Source: Planctomycetaceae bacterium (GTDB taxonomy: Bacteria; Planctomycetota; Planctomycetia; Pirellulales; Pirellulaceae). Taken from it: DNA of 64,000 nucleotides. Positions 37,802-46,769 of the stretch are shown one piece after another. Under the pieces are notes generated by a model, which was not told the DNA's origin, did no database searches, and saw only the letters and a program-made list of their open reading frames with translations. The DNA lies in the NCBI GenBank assembly GCA_020638975.1, contig JACKHN010000005.1, positions 321,460 to 385,459 on the forward strand, read 5' to 3'. The position numbers were made by a program, and so were the translations under genes. Every line of letters starts with the position of its first letter. The stretch's first letter is position 1.

Positions 37802-40438
37802 TTAATCCAAGAACAGGAATTCGTTGGTGAGCAACAGCGTTTGTGCTAGGCGTTCCCAAGCGCCGAGTGGCTTCGCGTGTGGCCCTTGAAAATCTCTCTC
37901 CGATTTCCAATCGGCGGTCGTCGTTCCTTCGCTGCCTTCCGATTGTCGGATTGTCACTCGCCATTGAAAACTGTCATGGTTGGGATTGTCGCGACAGTCG
38001 GCGAGGAAGTCGAGCGTGTCACCTCGCTTCACAGCAAGCGTCGACGTGTTGGTCTCGATCGTCTTGTGTTGAGCAATCCATTCGCCCTGCAGTCCATCAC
38101 GGCTCGAGACGATTCGTGCTCGAACTCCGTCGCCGTTTTCTGACGGATGCTCAAGTCTCCCTCTCACCGTGACGCTGCCATCCGCTTGAGCATACCAGCG
38201 ACGGATCGAGATATGCTGTTGATCATTCCCAGGGTGACCGCCACTCGCATTCAGCATCGCCCAGCCAAGCACAGGATCAGGACGTTGAGCGCCGCCTTGC
38301 CAGGTGTTCTCCACAAAGTGGGGAAGCAGATGGAACGAAACGAGCTGTTCTGATTCAGCGTTAAAACTTCCATAGCCAAATTGCCACGGGTTACCGATGG
38401 GGATGTCAGGCGATGTGTTATCACCTGACTCAATGAAGCTTGTGGCAAGTTGCAACTCGTCGATCATTGCATCACGCGCCAATACTAATCGGTAGAGTTG
38501 GTTCACGCGTTGCCGAACGTCCGTATCATCGACCCGACCGACGACTGCTTGCGCCGCGTCGTGAACGAAGCCGTTATTCATTAGATAGAGTGCTTGTTGC
38601 GGGACGACGGTCTCGGGGCGCTCGGGCGAATGAGTATCGGGGCTGGCAAAGTCGAAAGTTCGAAACAGTCCAGGAAGATTCTGTCGATCAATGAAGGCAT
38701 AGAGCGTTCGACGTTTGCTTGGCGATTCGTTGGCGATCTGAACAGATTCGCCGCCCACGGTTCGATCTAGCTGGTCGCTCGCGGCAAGGATCGAATCGCG
38801 CATGGCCTCGAAATCGAGTCGTCGGCGTTCGGCTCGCCAGAGGAGAAGGTTCTCTGGGTCGCGTTCTACTGCCTCTGCGCGGATGACGCTCGACTGGCGA
38901 TACACGCTGGACATCACGATTTGACGAATTAAACGTTTGATCGACCAATTGCCTTCCATGAAGTCGACCGCCAAGTGATCCAACACGTCGCGATGCACCG
39001 GCGTCTCGCTGCGCAGACCAAAGTCACTGGGTGTTCTCACCAGTCCGTTGCCGAACAGATGTCCCCACACACGATTGACGAACACACGAGCCGTGAGGGG
39101 ATTGTCTCGCGACGCAATCCGTTCGGCTAACTCACGCCGACCGCTGCCTTGCTTAAATGGCTCCGGCTGCTCGCCGGCAAAGAAACTCAAATACTGACGC
39201 GGCGCTCGCTCGCCGCGACTGCCGGGATTGCCACGGAGAAAGATGCCGACTTCCTGCGGATTTGGCTTGTCCACCAGCCGCAGCGGTAAGTCGTCGTCTT
39301 GCTTCTCGTCACAACTGGCAAACATGCCGTACATGCCATAGTAGTCGCGAGTTGAGAGTGGGTCGTACTTATGATCGTGGCAGCGACTGCATCCGACGGT
39401 CAAACCCATCAGGCCACGAAAGACAACATCGATCCGATCGTCGATGATGTCGTGCGTGTTGTTGATGAATCGTCGTCCCAGGGTCAGATAGCCAACCGCA
39501 GCGAGGTGCGAGCGGTCGTCGCCTTCCGCCAGCTGATCCGCAGCCAATTGGAACTTGATGAACTGGTCGAACGGCATGTCCGTGTTGAAGGCATTGATGA
39601 CCCAATCACGATATTTGTAGGCGTTCGGGTAATTGCGATCGTCTGTAAACACATATCCCTTCGTGTCGCCAAAGCGAGCGATGTCCAACCAATGCCTCGC
39701 CCATCGCTCGCCGAATTGCGGCGAGTCTAGCAACTGATCGACGAGTTGCTCGTAAGCCTCGGGAGCGTTGTTGGTCTCGAACTGCTTAATCGTTTCAAAA
39801 GTCGGTGGTAAGCCGGTCAAGTCGTAATACAGGCGACGAACCAACGCGCGAGAATCAGCAACTGGTGACGGTTCGATGCCAGCTCCTTCGATTCGAGCAA
39901 GGATAAGATAGTCGATGTCGGTCTTCGGCCAGTCGGAGTGTGCAACGGTGGGACGTTCAGATTTCGCGGGTGAGCCAAACGCCCAGTGATTCTTCGCGCG
40001 AGCTGCGATACTGTCGGGCGGTGGAGGCGGCGGACCTTCCCGCGGATCGACCGCGCCGCTTCGAATCCATTCGGCGAAGTCGGCTAGCACCTCGTCCGAG
40101 AGCTTGCCGGCAGGTGGCATCTGCAAGTTCTCGTCCTGATACCGCATGGCGATCAGCAGGCGGCTGGCGTTTGGATCGCCGGCGACGAGCACACTGCCGC
40201 TCTCGCCTCCCTTGGCAATCGCAGCACGATTGTCGAGCATCAGGCCGCCTTCGAGTTCATTCGCCGTCGCCGAATGGCATTCGTAGCAATGCTCGACCAA
40301 GACCGGGCGAATCCGCTTCTCAAAAAACTCAACCGCTTCTGGTGTTAGCTGCGGGTCGGCGGCTCGTGTTGCTGGCATCGCAAACGGCACGGCAACTTGA
40401 ATTGCGAAAATCCAGCGGATGAAGCAGTTGCGTTGCAT
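37802..40438 (-). CDS. DUF1549/DUF1553 planctomycete cytochrome-type protein (PSCyt1-PSCyt2-PSD1)
   Basis: 878 residues, exported (IRWIFAIQVAVPFAMPATRA). The N-terminal planctomycete cytochrome-C-like domain binds heme through CYECH (Cys51, Cys54, His55). DUF1549 (PSCyt2) follows, about residues 170-370 (PKTDIDYLILARIE, ARHWLDIARFGDTKGY, FRGLMGLTVGCSRCHDHKYD; this contains a second CSRCH, so a second heme is possible). DUF1553 (PSD1) occupies about 435-690 (TARVFVNRVWGHLFGNGLVRT). A C-terminal segment of about 150 residues is less conserved. It is translated just before the DUF1501 gene with a 4-bp gap. Presumed extracytoplasmic redox or hydrolytic enzyme; the substrate is unknown. Confidence 0.95.
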   Translation of the reverse strand: MQRNCFIRWIFAIQVAVPFAMPATRAADPQLTPEAVEFFEKRIRPVLVEHCYECHSATANELEGGLMLDNRAAIAKGGESGSVLVAGDPNASRLLIAMRYQDENLQMPPAGKLSDEVLADFAEWIRSGAVDPREGPPPPPPDSIAARAKNHWAFGSPAKSERPTVAHSDWPKTDIDYLILARIEGAGIEPSPVADSRALVRRLYYDLTGLPPTFETIKQFETNNAPEAYEQLVDQLLDSPQFGERWARHWLDIARFGDTKGYVFTDDRNYPNAYKYRDWVINAFNTDMPFDQFIKFQLAADQLAEGDDRSHLAAVGYLTLGRRFINNTHDIIDDRIDVVFRGLMGLTVGCSRCHDHKYDPLSTRDYYGMYGMFASCDEKQDDDLPLRLVDKPNPQEVGIFLRGNPGSRGERAPRQYLSFFAGEQPEPFKQGSGRRELAERIASRDNPLTARVFVNRVWGHLFGNGLVRTPSDFGLRSETPVHRDVLDHLAVDFMEGNWSIKRLIRQIVMSSVYRQSSVIRAEAVERDPENLLLWRAERRRLDFEAMRDSILAASDQLDRTVGGESVQIANESPSKRRTLYAFIDRQNLPGLFRTFDFASPDTHSPERPETVVPQQALYLMNNGFVHDAAQAVVGRVDDTDVRQRVNQLYRLVLARDAMIDELQLATSFIESGDNTSPDIPIGNPWQFGYGSFNAESEQLVSFHLLPHFVENTWQGGAQRPDPVLGWAMLNASGGHPGNDQQHISIRRWYAQADGSVTVRGRLEHPSENGDGVRARIVSSRDGLQGEWIAQHKTIETNTSTLAVKRGDTLDFLADCRDNPNHDSFQWRVTIRQSEGSEGTTTADWKSERDFQGPHAKPLGAWERLAQTLLLTNEFLFLD

Positions 40439-40557
40439 CGATCGTAGCCAAGGTAGGAGGGCGGGCGGTGGGAGATAGCCCGCGTCGAGCGGTTACCATC
40501 TCCTTTGATAGTAACCAGATAGGCTTGAATCGGCAACGTGCGTGCTAGTAGAAGCGA

Positions 40558-40670
40558 ACCACTAATCGACACTAACTGACACTAATAAGAGGGCGAACGC
40601 ATTGTGCAGCTACTCGCCTCAACTTCGTACTTCTCAGTCTGATTAGTGTCAGTCAGTGTCGATTAGTGGT
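40558..40670. repeat. Inverted repeat with 29-bp arms built of CACTAAT motifs
   Basis: Arms 40558-40586 and 40642-40670 are inverted repeats of 29 bp with a single mismatch, around a 55-nt centre. Each arm itself contains CACTAAT or CACTAA three times in direct orientation. It lies upstream of the PSD1 gene start (40438) and downstream of the PilZ gene (convergence side 40703). It could also serve as a bidirectional structural terminator. No coding potential. Confidence 0.82.
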
Positions 40671-40702
40671 TCCGCCCCTCCCACAACCCAGCCGCACCTG
40701 TG

Positions 40703-41092
40703 TTAACTCCCGGCAGCGTCGAGTAGCCGAATAAACTTGGCCCCGATTTCATAAAAGATCCCGACGGGCCGGCATCGCACAACCTCGACCAGCACCGACG
40801 CTTGATGGTCTCTCACGCCTAAATCAATGACCAGGAATTTATCAGCGACCGCAGTCGTATGCAGAAAGCCGATTCCGCCCGGCGAGATGTCCGTCGAGAT
40901 GGCGTTAAACGGGGTGCCCAAGACGTTTCCTTGACGGTTCGACGCTCGAGCCACGATCTCGATTGTCAGTTTCGTTCGGGGGTGAGCACGCGATTCGTAC
41001 TCGAAATGCGTCAGTTCATCCGCCAACTTCTCGCCCCAGAAATCATTCACAGCAGTTGTGGAATTCGCTGGTCTCGGCTCGATTCCCGTCAT
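40703..41092 (-). CDS. PilZ domain protein
   Basis: 129 residues, essentially a lone PilZ domain. The c-di-GMP-binding signatures are present: the RxxxR box in RAHPRTKL (about residues 36-43) and the (D/N)xSxxG box in TDISPGGIGF. It is therefore expected to bind c-di-GMP and act as a small adaptor. The ATG at 41092 has GGAGGG 9 nt upstream; the longer frame up to 41263 is not supported. It is divergent from miaE, sharing an AT-rich 144-bp region. The target process (motility, holdfast or envelope) cannot be told. Confidence 0.9.
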   Translation of the reverse strand: MTGIEPRPANSTTAVNDFWGEKLADELTHFEYESRAHPRTKLTIEIVARASNRQGNVLGTPFNAISTDISPGGIGFLHTTAVADKFLVIDLGVRDHQASVLVEVVRCRPVGIFYEIGAKFIRLLDAAGS

Positions 41093-41236
41093 GACAATCG
41101 TCCCTCCATAAGTATCTATTGAAAAACGGAGGCAAAACCGGGTCGGAATTCCGGAAATTTTAAGAAAAAATCCTAAAAACTCCTTTTCGTCAATGGCCGG
41201 TTGCACCCCCGTTGCGGGCCTTCGCCCTGCGATTTT

Positions 41237-41824
41237 ATGATTCAGACCATGCTCAACCTGCACTCGACATCACCTCAACGGTGGCTGAAACAAGTGGCGG
41301 AAAACCTCGCCGAGGTGCTGATCGACCACGCCCACTGCGAGAAGAAAGCGGCTGGAACCGCGATGAACTTGCTGTTCGCCTATGTCGACAACGAGGAACT
41401 GTGTCGCGAGATGACCACGATCGTGAACGAAGAACTCGAACACTTTCACATGGTGATCGACATCTTAAAGCAACGAGGCATTGAATTTCGACGACTAAAG
41501 CCGAGCCAGTACGGACGTCGTCTGAACGATTTGGTCCGCAAGCAGGAGCCTCAACGCGCGATCGATCGGCTGCTTGTGGCGGGATTGATCGAGGCCAGAT
41601 CGTGCGAACGATTTGGGCTCTTGCGCGAGAATCTCGAAGACAAAGAACTTGCCAAGTTTTACGATGGCCTGTTCGAGTCGGAAGCCCGACATCACACAAC
41701 TTATATCCGGCTCGCCAAGTTGTTCGGCGACGACGAGGTGGTGCGAACTCGGCTTTCGGAACTGGCGGACGAGGAAGCCAAAATCATCGCCGAGGGCGAA
41801 GATCTGCCGCGAGTACATAGTTGA
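41237..41824 (+). CDS. miaE: tRNA-(ms2io6A)-hydroxylase
   Basis: 195 residues. MiaE is a diiron enzyme that hydroxylates the isopentenyl group of 2-methylthio-N6-isopentenyladenosine at tRNA position 37. The ferritin-like four-helix carboxylate/His ligands are visible: DHAHCEKKAAG, NEELEHFHMV, LIEARSCERF and FESEARHHTTYIRLA. Length is normal. The ATG at 41237 was chosen (MIQTMLNLHS); a TTG further upstream and the ATG at 41249 are possible, and no strong Shine-Dalgarno discriminates. It is a single-gene unit, with the thiolase gene convergent downstream. Confidence 0.93.
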   Translation: MIQTMLNLHSTSPQRWLKQVAENLAEVLIDHAHCEKKAAGTAMNLLFAYVDNEELCREMTTIVNEELEHFHMVIDILKQRGIEFRRLKPSQYGRRLNDLVRKQEPQRAIDRLLVAGLIEARSCERFGLLRENLEDKELAKFYDGLFESEARHHTTYIRLAKLFGDDEVVRTRLSELADEEAKIIAEGEDLPRVHS

Positions 41825-41906
41825 ACGAGATCAACGTTGCTCTTGGCGAGATTGTCTCCGGTGCCGGCAATCGGCTGGATCTTGCCGACCGAGATTGTCA
41901 CGTTCG

Positions 41907-43085
41907 CTATTGTTGCTCTCGTTCCACTAGCATCGCGACGGCATTGCCACCACCGAGGCAAAGCGAGGCCACGCCGAATCGCCCGTTGCGTAAATCCAGT
42001 GCGTGGAGCAATGTTACCAACACACGAGCGCCGCTGGCTCCGATCGGATGACCGAGGGCGATCGCGCCGCCATGTACGTTCACTCGGTCGCCGGGAATGT
42101 CGAGTTCGCGAATGCACGCCAACATTTGTACGGCAAACGCTTCGCCAATCTCGAAGAGGTCGATGTCGTCAAGCGTCAGGCCTCCCCTGTCGACAACTTT
42201 CCGAATCGCCTCTACCGGTGCGGTGAACAAGTTTTCTGGTTCTCCGCCCGATGTCGCCGACGCGACGATCTTGGCAAGCGGTCGCTTGCTCGTGTTCGTC
42301 AACACCGTTTCCGAACCGAGCACCAGTGCTGCCGCACCATCGCTGATCATGGACGAGTTGCCTGCCGTTACCGTACCGTTCGTTTGAAATACCGGCGGCA
42401 GTTTTGCAAGTCGATCCAAGGTAGTATCGCCACGTGGACCTTCGTCCTGGGTGAGTTCGATGAGTGTGGAGCTTTGCCGAACGGAAACCGGCGTGATCTC
42501 GGCAGCAAATGCGCCCGATTGGATGGCTGCTGCGGCTCGCTGCTGACTTTCTAAAGCGAACAGATCTTGATCGTCGCGCGCGATCCCTGCTCGTTCTGCA
42601 AGTTGCTCGGCAATCTCTCCCATCGTCCGGTGGCTGAAAGCACAAGTCAGCCCGTCGTAGAGCATGGAATCGGTCAACGTCCGATCTCCCAACGCGGGTG
42701 ATTCTCGCGGCAACACCCAACCGGCTTGGCTCATGCTCTCCATCCCACCGGCAACGATCCACTCTGCATCGCCACAACGCAAAGCTTGCGCCGCCAACAT
42801 CACAGCCTTCAAGCCCGAGCCACAGACTTTATTGACCGTCAATGCCGCAACCGCAGGTGGAAGTCCGCCGAGGAGCGCCGCCTGCCGAGCTGGAGCTTGC
42901 CCGACGCCTGCGGTTAGCACGTTGCCAAAGATTACTTCCTCGATCTTGACCGCCTCAAGCTGTGCTCGGGCAACTGCTTCCCGCACGACGATTGCGCCGA
43001 GATCTGGAGCCCGCAAGGACGAGAGTCCTCCGCGAAACCGACCGATCGGTGTTCGGCACGCAGAAAAAATGAATGCGTCAGACAT
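41907..43085 (-). CDS. Thiolase family protein (acetyl-CoA acetyltransferase)
   Basis: 392 residues. Nucleophile Cys88 lies in VNKVCGSGLK, the catalytic His in GGAIALGHPIGASG, and the second Cys in ASLCLGGGNAVAM, so the catalytic set is complete. GHPIGASG together with CLGGG is typical of biosynthetic or degradative thiolases acting on acetoacetyl-CoA or 3-ketoacyl-CoA. The ATG at 43085 gives the standard N-terminus (SDAFIFSACRTPIGRF). It is divergent from the acyl-CoA synthetase gene and next to the mutase/carboxylase operon, so it probably closes the beta-oxidation-like part of that pathway. Confidence 0.95.
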   Translation of the reverse strand: MSDAFIFSACRTPIGRFRGGLSSLRAPDLGAIVVREAVARAQLEAVKIEEVIFGNVLTAGVGQAPARQAALLGGLPPAVAALTVNKVCGSGLKAVMLAAQALRCGDAEWIVAGGMESMSQAGWVLPRESPALGDRTLTDSMLYDGLTCAFSHRTMGEIAEQLAERAGIARDDQDLFALESQQRAAAAIQSGAFAAEITPVSVRQSSTLIELTQDEGPRGDTTLDRLAKLPPVFQTNGTVTAGNSSMISDGAAALVLGSETVLTNTSKRPLAKIVASATSGGEPENLFTAPVEAIRKVVDRGGLTLDDIDLFEIGEAFAVQMLACIRELDIPGDRVNVHGGAIALGHPIGASGARVLVTLLHALDLRNGRFGVASLCLGGGNAVAMLVEREQQ

Positions 43086-43289
43086 GGCCTTCCACTTGCG
43101 TGTCCTCAAGCGGACTCCAGGAGTTGGGTTTGATGCTTACTAATTGTATGCCCGGTCTTCGATAGAGGTTAGCAATGCCAACAGAATACGATTTCTAGAT
43201 GTTTTGGACTCCTGAATCGTTGAAGTTCGTAGAATAACAGTGGACCTTCCGGTGGGAAGTCCGTCCTGTTGCGATCAGGAGATAGCGAG

Positions 43290-44990
43290 ATGGCGAACCG
43301 ATGCGCTAATCAGGAAACAATTCCAGCGTGGGTTGACGGTCTGACCATTGGGCAAGTGTTGCGAGAAACCGCTCGCCGACATTCGAGTGGCGACGCCATC
43401 GTGTTCCTTGCTCCCGCCACGCGAATGACTTGGGCCGAGTTTGATCGCGAAGTGAACGTCGCAGCAAGGGCATTGTTGGCCCTGGGATTCAAGCCGGGAG
43501 ATCACTTCGGCGTCTGGGCGACGAACGTTCCGGAATGGGTCGTGTTGCAGTTTGCCACGGCGCGGATCGGTGTGGTGTTGGTAACGCTTAATCCGTCGTA
43601 TCGAACCAGCGAACTCAAGTACGCCCTTCGCCAATCCGAGGTGCGTGGTTTGGCACTAGTTGATACGTTCAAGTCGTCCAACTTCTTCCAAATGCTTAAT
43701 AAAGCGTGCCCCGAATTGGCAGTTTCAGAACCTGGGGCACTAAAGAGCGACGAGTTTCCGAAGCTGCAATGGATCGTTTCGCTACGAGGAACTTCGCCTG
43801 CTGGCGTTTTGTCTTGGAGCGAACTGCTGGCACGGGCTGCTGGCGTCTCGGCTGAACGACTCGACGAAGTGGCTGGCCAGCTCGCTCCATTGGACGCGAT
43901 CAACATTCAATACACATCGGGCACGACGGGGCATCCGAAAGGCGCGACTCTGTCGCATCGCAATCTGTTGCTCAATGCTTACTACGCCGGCGAGTGCCAA
44001 CGTCTTGACCACAGCGACCGGGTTTGCATTCCCGTGCCACTTTATCATTGCTTCGGATGCGTATTGGGCACACTGTGTTGCGCGGCGCACGGTGCGGCAA
44101 TGGTCTTCCCCGCAGAGTCGTTTCAGCCCGACGCAACGCTCGCGGCAGTCGACCACGAACGATGCACCGCCCTCTATGGCGTGCCGACGATGTTCATCGC
44201 CCAATTGGAGCACGACGACTATCCTCGCCGAGATCTTTCCTCACTGCGAACGGGCATCATGGCGGGGAGTCCTTGTCCGATTGAGCTGATGAAACGCGTC
44301 ACTGAAGAAATGGGAGCCGTCGAGATTACGATCGGCTACGGTCAGACCGAAGCTTCGCCGCTCATTACACAGACTCGCACCGACGACCCCATCGAACTGC
44401 GTGTCAGCAGCGTCGGTCGAATTGTAACCGGCGTCGAAGCAAAGATCGTCGACGTCGACACCGGGAAGGAGCTGCCGGATGGCCAATCGGGTGAACTCTG
44501 CGGTCGTGGCCACGGCGTGATGATCGGCTACTACAACATGCCAGACAAAACGGCGGAAGCGATCGACGCCGATGGTTGGCTGCACACGGGCGACCTGGCT
44601 CTGCGCGAACCAAACGGCTACTACCGCATCACCGGACGGTTACGCGACATGATCATTCGCGGCGGCGAAAATATTTATCCACGTGAGATCGAAGAGCGGT
44701 TGTATCAACATCCGGCCGTGGAAGACGTGCAAGTGGTCGGCATTCCGAGTCGCCGATTGGGAGAGGAAGTGCTGGCTTGGGTCAAGCTGAAGAATGGCCA
44801 ACACGCGACGGAAGCCGAATTGCGAGAGTTCTGCCGCGAATCGTTAGCACACTTCAAGGTTCCGCATTACTGGAAATTCGTCGACAGCTTTCCGACGACG
44901 GTGACCGGAAAGATTCAGAAGTTCAAGATCCGAGAACAGGCCATCGAAGAGCTTGGATTACAGGACGTCGCGAAAATCGAAACTGCTTGA
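43290..44990 (+). CDS. AMP-binding acyl-CoA synthetase (fatty-acyl-CoA ligase type)
   Basis: 566 residues. It activates a carboxylic acid to an acyl-CoA through an acyl-adenylate. The P-loop is YTSGTTGHPKGATLSHRN, the A5 motif GYGQTEASP, A7 LHTGDLALREPNGYY, A8 GRLRDMIIRGGENIYP, and the A10 lysine lies in TVTGKIQKFKI. It resembles medium- or long-chain (AcsF/FadD-like) ligases; the exact chain preference is unknown. The ATG at 43290 has AGGAGA 7 nt upstream. The gene lies between the thiolase and the acyl-CoA dehydrogenase operon and would supply the substrate for it. Confidence 0.94.
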   Translation: MANRCANQETIPAWVDGLTIGQVLRETARRHSSGDAIVFLAPATRMTWAEFDREVNVAARALLALGFKPGDHFGVWATNVPEWVVLQFATARIGVVLVTLNPSYRTSELKYALRQSEVRGLALVDTFKSSNFFQMLNKACPELAVSEPGALKSDEFPKLQWIVSLRGTSPAGVLSWSELLARAAGVSAERLDEVAGQLAPLDAINIQYTSGTTGHPKGATLSHRNLLLNAYYAGECQRLDHSDRVCIPVPLYHCFGCVLGTLCCAAHGAAMVFPAESFQPDATLAAVDHERCTALYGVPTMFIAQLEHDDYPRRDLSSLRTGIMAGSPCPIELMKRVTEEMGAVEITIGYGQTEASPLITQTRTDDPIELRVSSVGRIVTGVEAKIVDVDTGKELPDGQSGELCGRGHGVMIGYYNMPDKTAEAIDADGWLHTGDLALREPNGYYRITGRLRDMIIRGGENIYPREIEERLYQHPAVEDVQVVGIPSRRLGEEVLAWVKLKNGQHATEAELREFCRESLAHFKVPHYWKFVDSFPTTVTGKIQKFKIREQAIEELGLQDVAKIETA

Positions 44991-45008
44991 TTCCTCAACG
45001 ACGAGGGG

Positions 45009-46769
45009 CTAGATGTTCTCCGCTGCCACGAGCAACAGTTCATCATCGTTGTCGTGTAGCCCTTTTAGACATACTTCGGCGTGCCGCAGTGAATCCGCTA
45101 CGAACAGCCGTGCGACCGCATCATGCGTTCGGTCATTACGAGTCAACTCGTCGTCCCAGCGACTGAGGGCACAGGCCGTGGCAAGCAGCTCCATCGCCGT
45201 CCATGAGATCCGCTCTTGCACGAGTTGCCGTTCGAAGACTTCTTCTCGATGACGGATCAGCGTCGATTGAACTGTCGCGCCGAGACGGTGGACGAGTTTG
45301 GCGAGCTTTCGCGCGAGCGGCTTTAACTCGGGCGATTGCACCGGCACTCCGGGCATGCTGAAGCGAACGCGCAGCGCGTCGGCGAGAAAGCGGCCGATTG
45401 TACTCATGCCGCTCCACGGGCGTTTCAAGGCGTCGGCGACTTCCTTCATGTGCAATCCTGGACCGCGCATACCGGTTAGCGCGATGAACGACAGCAAGAC
45501 CTCGTTCGCGCCTTCGCCGATCTGATTGATGCGATGATCGCGGAGCATGCGTTCCAAGGGTCGGTCGGTGAAATAGGCTGCGCCGCCATGAATCTGGAAT
45601 GCGTCGTTGACAATCGTCCACAACCGCTCCGTACTCCACACCTTGAGCATCGCGGTTTCGAGCATATAGTCCTCCAAGCCACGATCGATCAGACCTGCCG
45701 TGACGGTGGTCATGGCTTCCATGGCATAGGTCCAGGCCGCCATATGGGCGAGTTTCTGTTGGATCAATTCGAACTCAGCGAGCGTTCGCCCGAACTGTCG
45801 TCGCGTGCGGGCGTGATCCGTGGCCAGACGTACGCAGGTCTTTGCCGCGCCAGTACAACAAGCGCCAAACGTAGTGCGCCCGAAGTCGAGTACCGTAAGT
45901 GCAACTTTCAGACCCTTGCCACGTGGCCCGAGAATGTTTTCTCGCGGCACGTGCAGGTTGTCGAAGGCGAGTCGTGCGGTTGCCGTGCCGCGAATGCCGA
46001 GTTTTTCCATACGTGGCTCGGTGACTTGAAAGCCCGGCATGTCGGGTGTTACCAGGAAGGCGGTAATCGCCGTTTCGTCGCTGCCGTCGATGGGCGTTCT
46101 CGCCATCACGGTCAGCACATCGGCGATCGCTCCGTTGGTGATGTATCGCTTCTCGCCATTCAGGACAAAATGCTTGCCGTCGGTGGACGGTATGGCCGAA
46201 GTTTGGACATTGGACGCATCTGATCCGGCCGCCGGTTCCGTTAACGCAAACGCGGCAAGCTTCTTACCGCTGACCAAATCGGGCAGCCACTTCTGCTTCT
46301 GCTCGTCGGTGCCAAACAACAGCAAGCCTCGCATTCCAATCGAGTGATGCGCGTTGACAAAGATCGACGTCGAACTGCACCGCGATCCGATGACTTCCAG
46401 CAATCGGCAGTATCCCATTTGCGAGAATCCTCGACCGCCAAACACCGCCGGTGCGGTCATGCCAAGCAGGCCGAGTTCGGCAAGTCCATCGATCGTCTCA
46501 CGCGGAATGTCTGCTTCTCGATCGATTCGTACGGCGTCAAGGTGTTCGTCGCAGAAGCGTTCGAGTGCGGCGACCGCAGCGTCCGCATCAACCTTTTGAT
46601 CGTGCGACAGTTGCGGATAGGGAAACACCCAATCGGCGACAAATCGGCCCTCGAACAGTCCTTTCGCCACTCCGGTCTGCTGAGGAAGTGATCCGAGCAA
46701 TTCCTCGGCTTGGCGTATCTGTTCGTCGCGTTGAGCAAGTCGATCGGTTTGGTCGGTGGTGGTACTCAT
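45009..46769 (-). CDS. Acyl-CoA dehydrogenase (VLCAD-like, long form)
   Basis: 586 residues, longer than the usual 380, with an additional helical C-terminal region as in very-long-chain acyl-CoA dehydrogenases. FAD-binding signature segments are FALTEPAAGSDASN and TNGAIADVLTVMART. The catalytic base is expected in INQIGEGANEVLLSF, which matches the FEGTNDILRLF region of VLCAD. ATG at 46769 overlaps the stop of the AtuA gene by 4 bp (ATGA), so translation is coupled. It is the last gene of the minus-strand operon that starts with the mutase. It is convergent with the acyl-CoA synthetase. Confidence 0.94.
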   Translation of the reverse strand: MSTTTDQTDRLAQRDEQIRQAEELLGSLPQQTGVAKGLFEGRFVADWVFPYPQLSHDQKVDADAAVAALERFCDEHLDAVRIDREADIPRETIDGLAELGLLGMTAPAVFGGRGFSQMGYCRLLEVIGSRCSSTSIFVNAHHSIGMRGLLLFGTDEQKQKWLPDLVSGKKLAAFALTEPAAGSDASNVQTSAIPSTDGKHFVLNGEKRYITNGAIADVLTVMARTPIDGSDETAITAFLVTPDMPGFQVTEPRMEKLGIRGTATARLAFDNLHVPRENILGPRGKGLKVALTVLDFGRTTFGACCTGAAKTCVRLATDHARTRRQFGRTLAEFELIQQKLAHMAAWTYAMEAMTTVTAGLIDRGLEDYMLETAMLKVWSTERLWTIVNDAFQIHGGAAYFTDRPLERMLRDHRINQIGEGANEVLLSFIALTGMRGPGLHMKEVADALKRPWSGMSTIGRFLADALRVRFSMPGVPVQSPELKPLARKLAKLVHRLGATVQSTLIRHREEVFERQLVQERISWTAMELLATACALSRWDDELTRNDRTHDAVARLFVADSLRHAEVCLKGLHDNDDELLLVAAENI

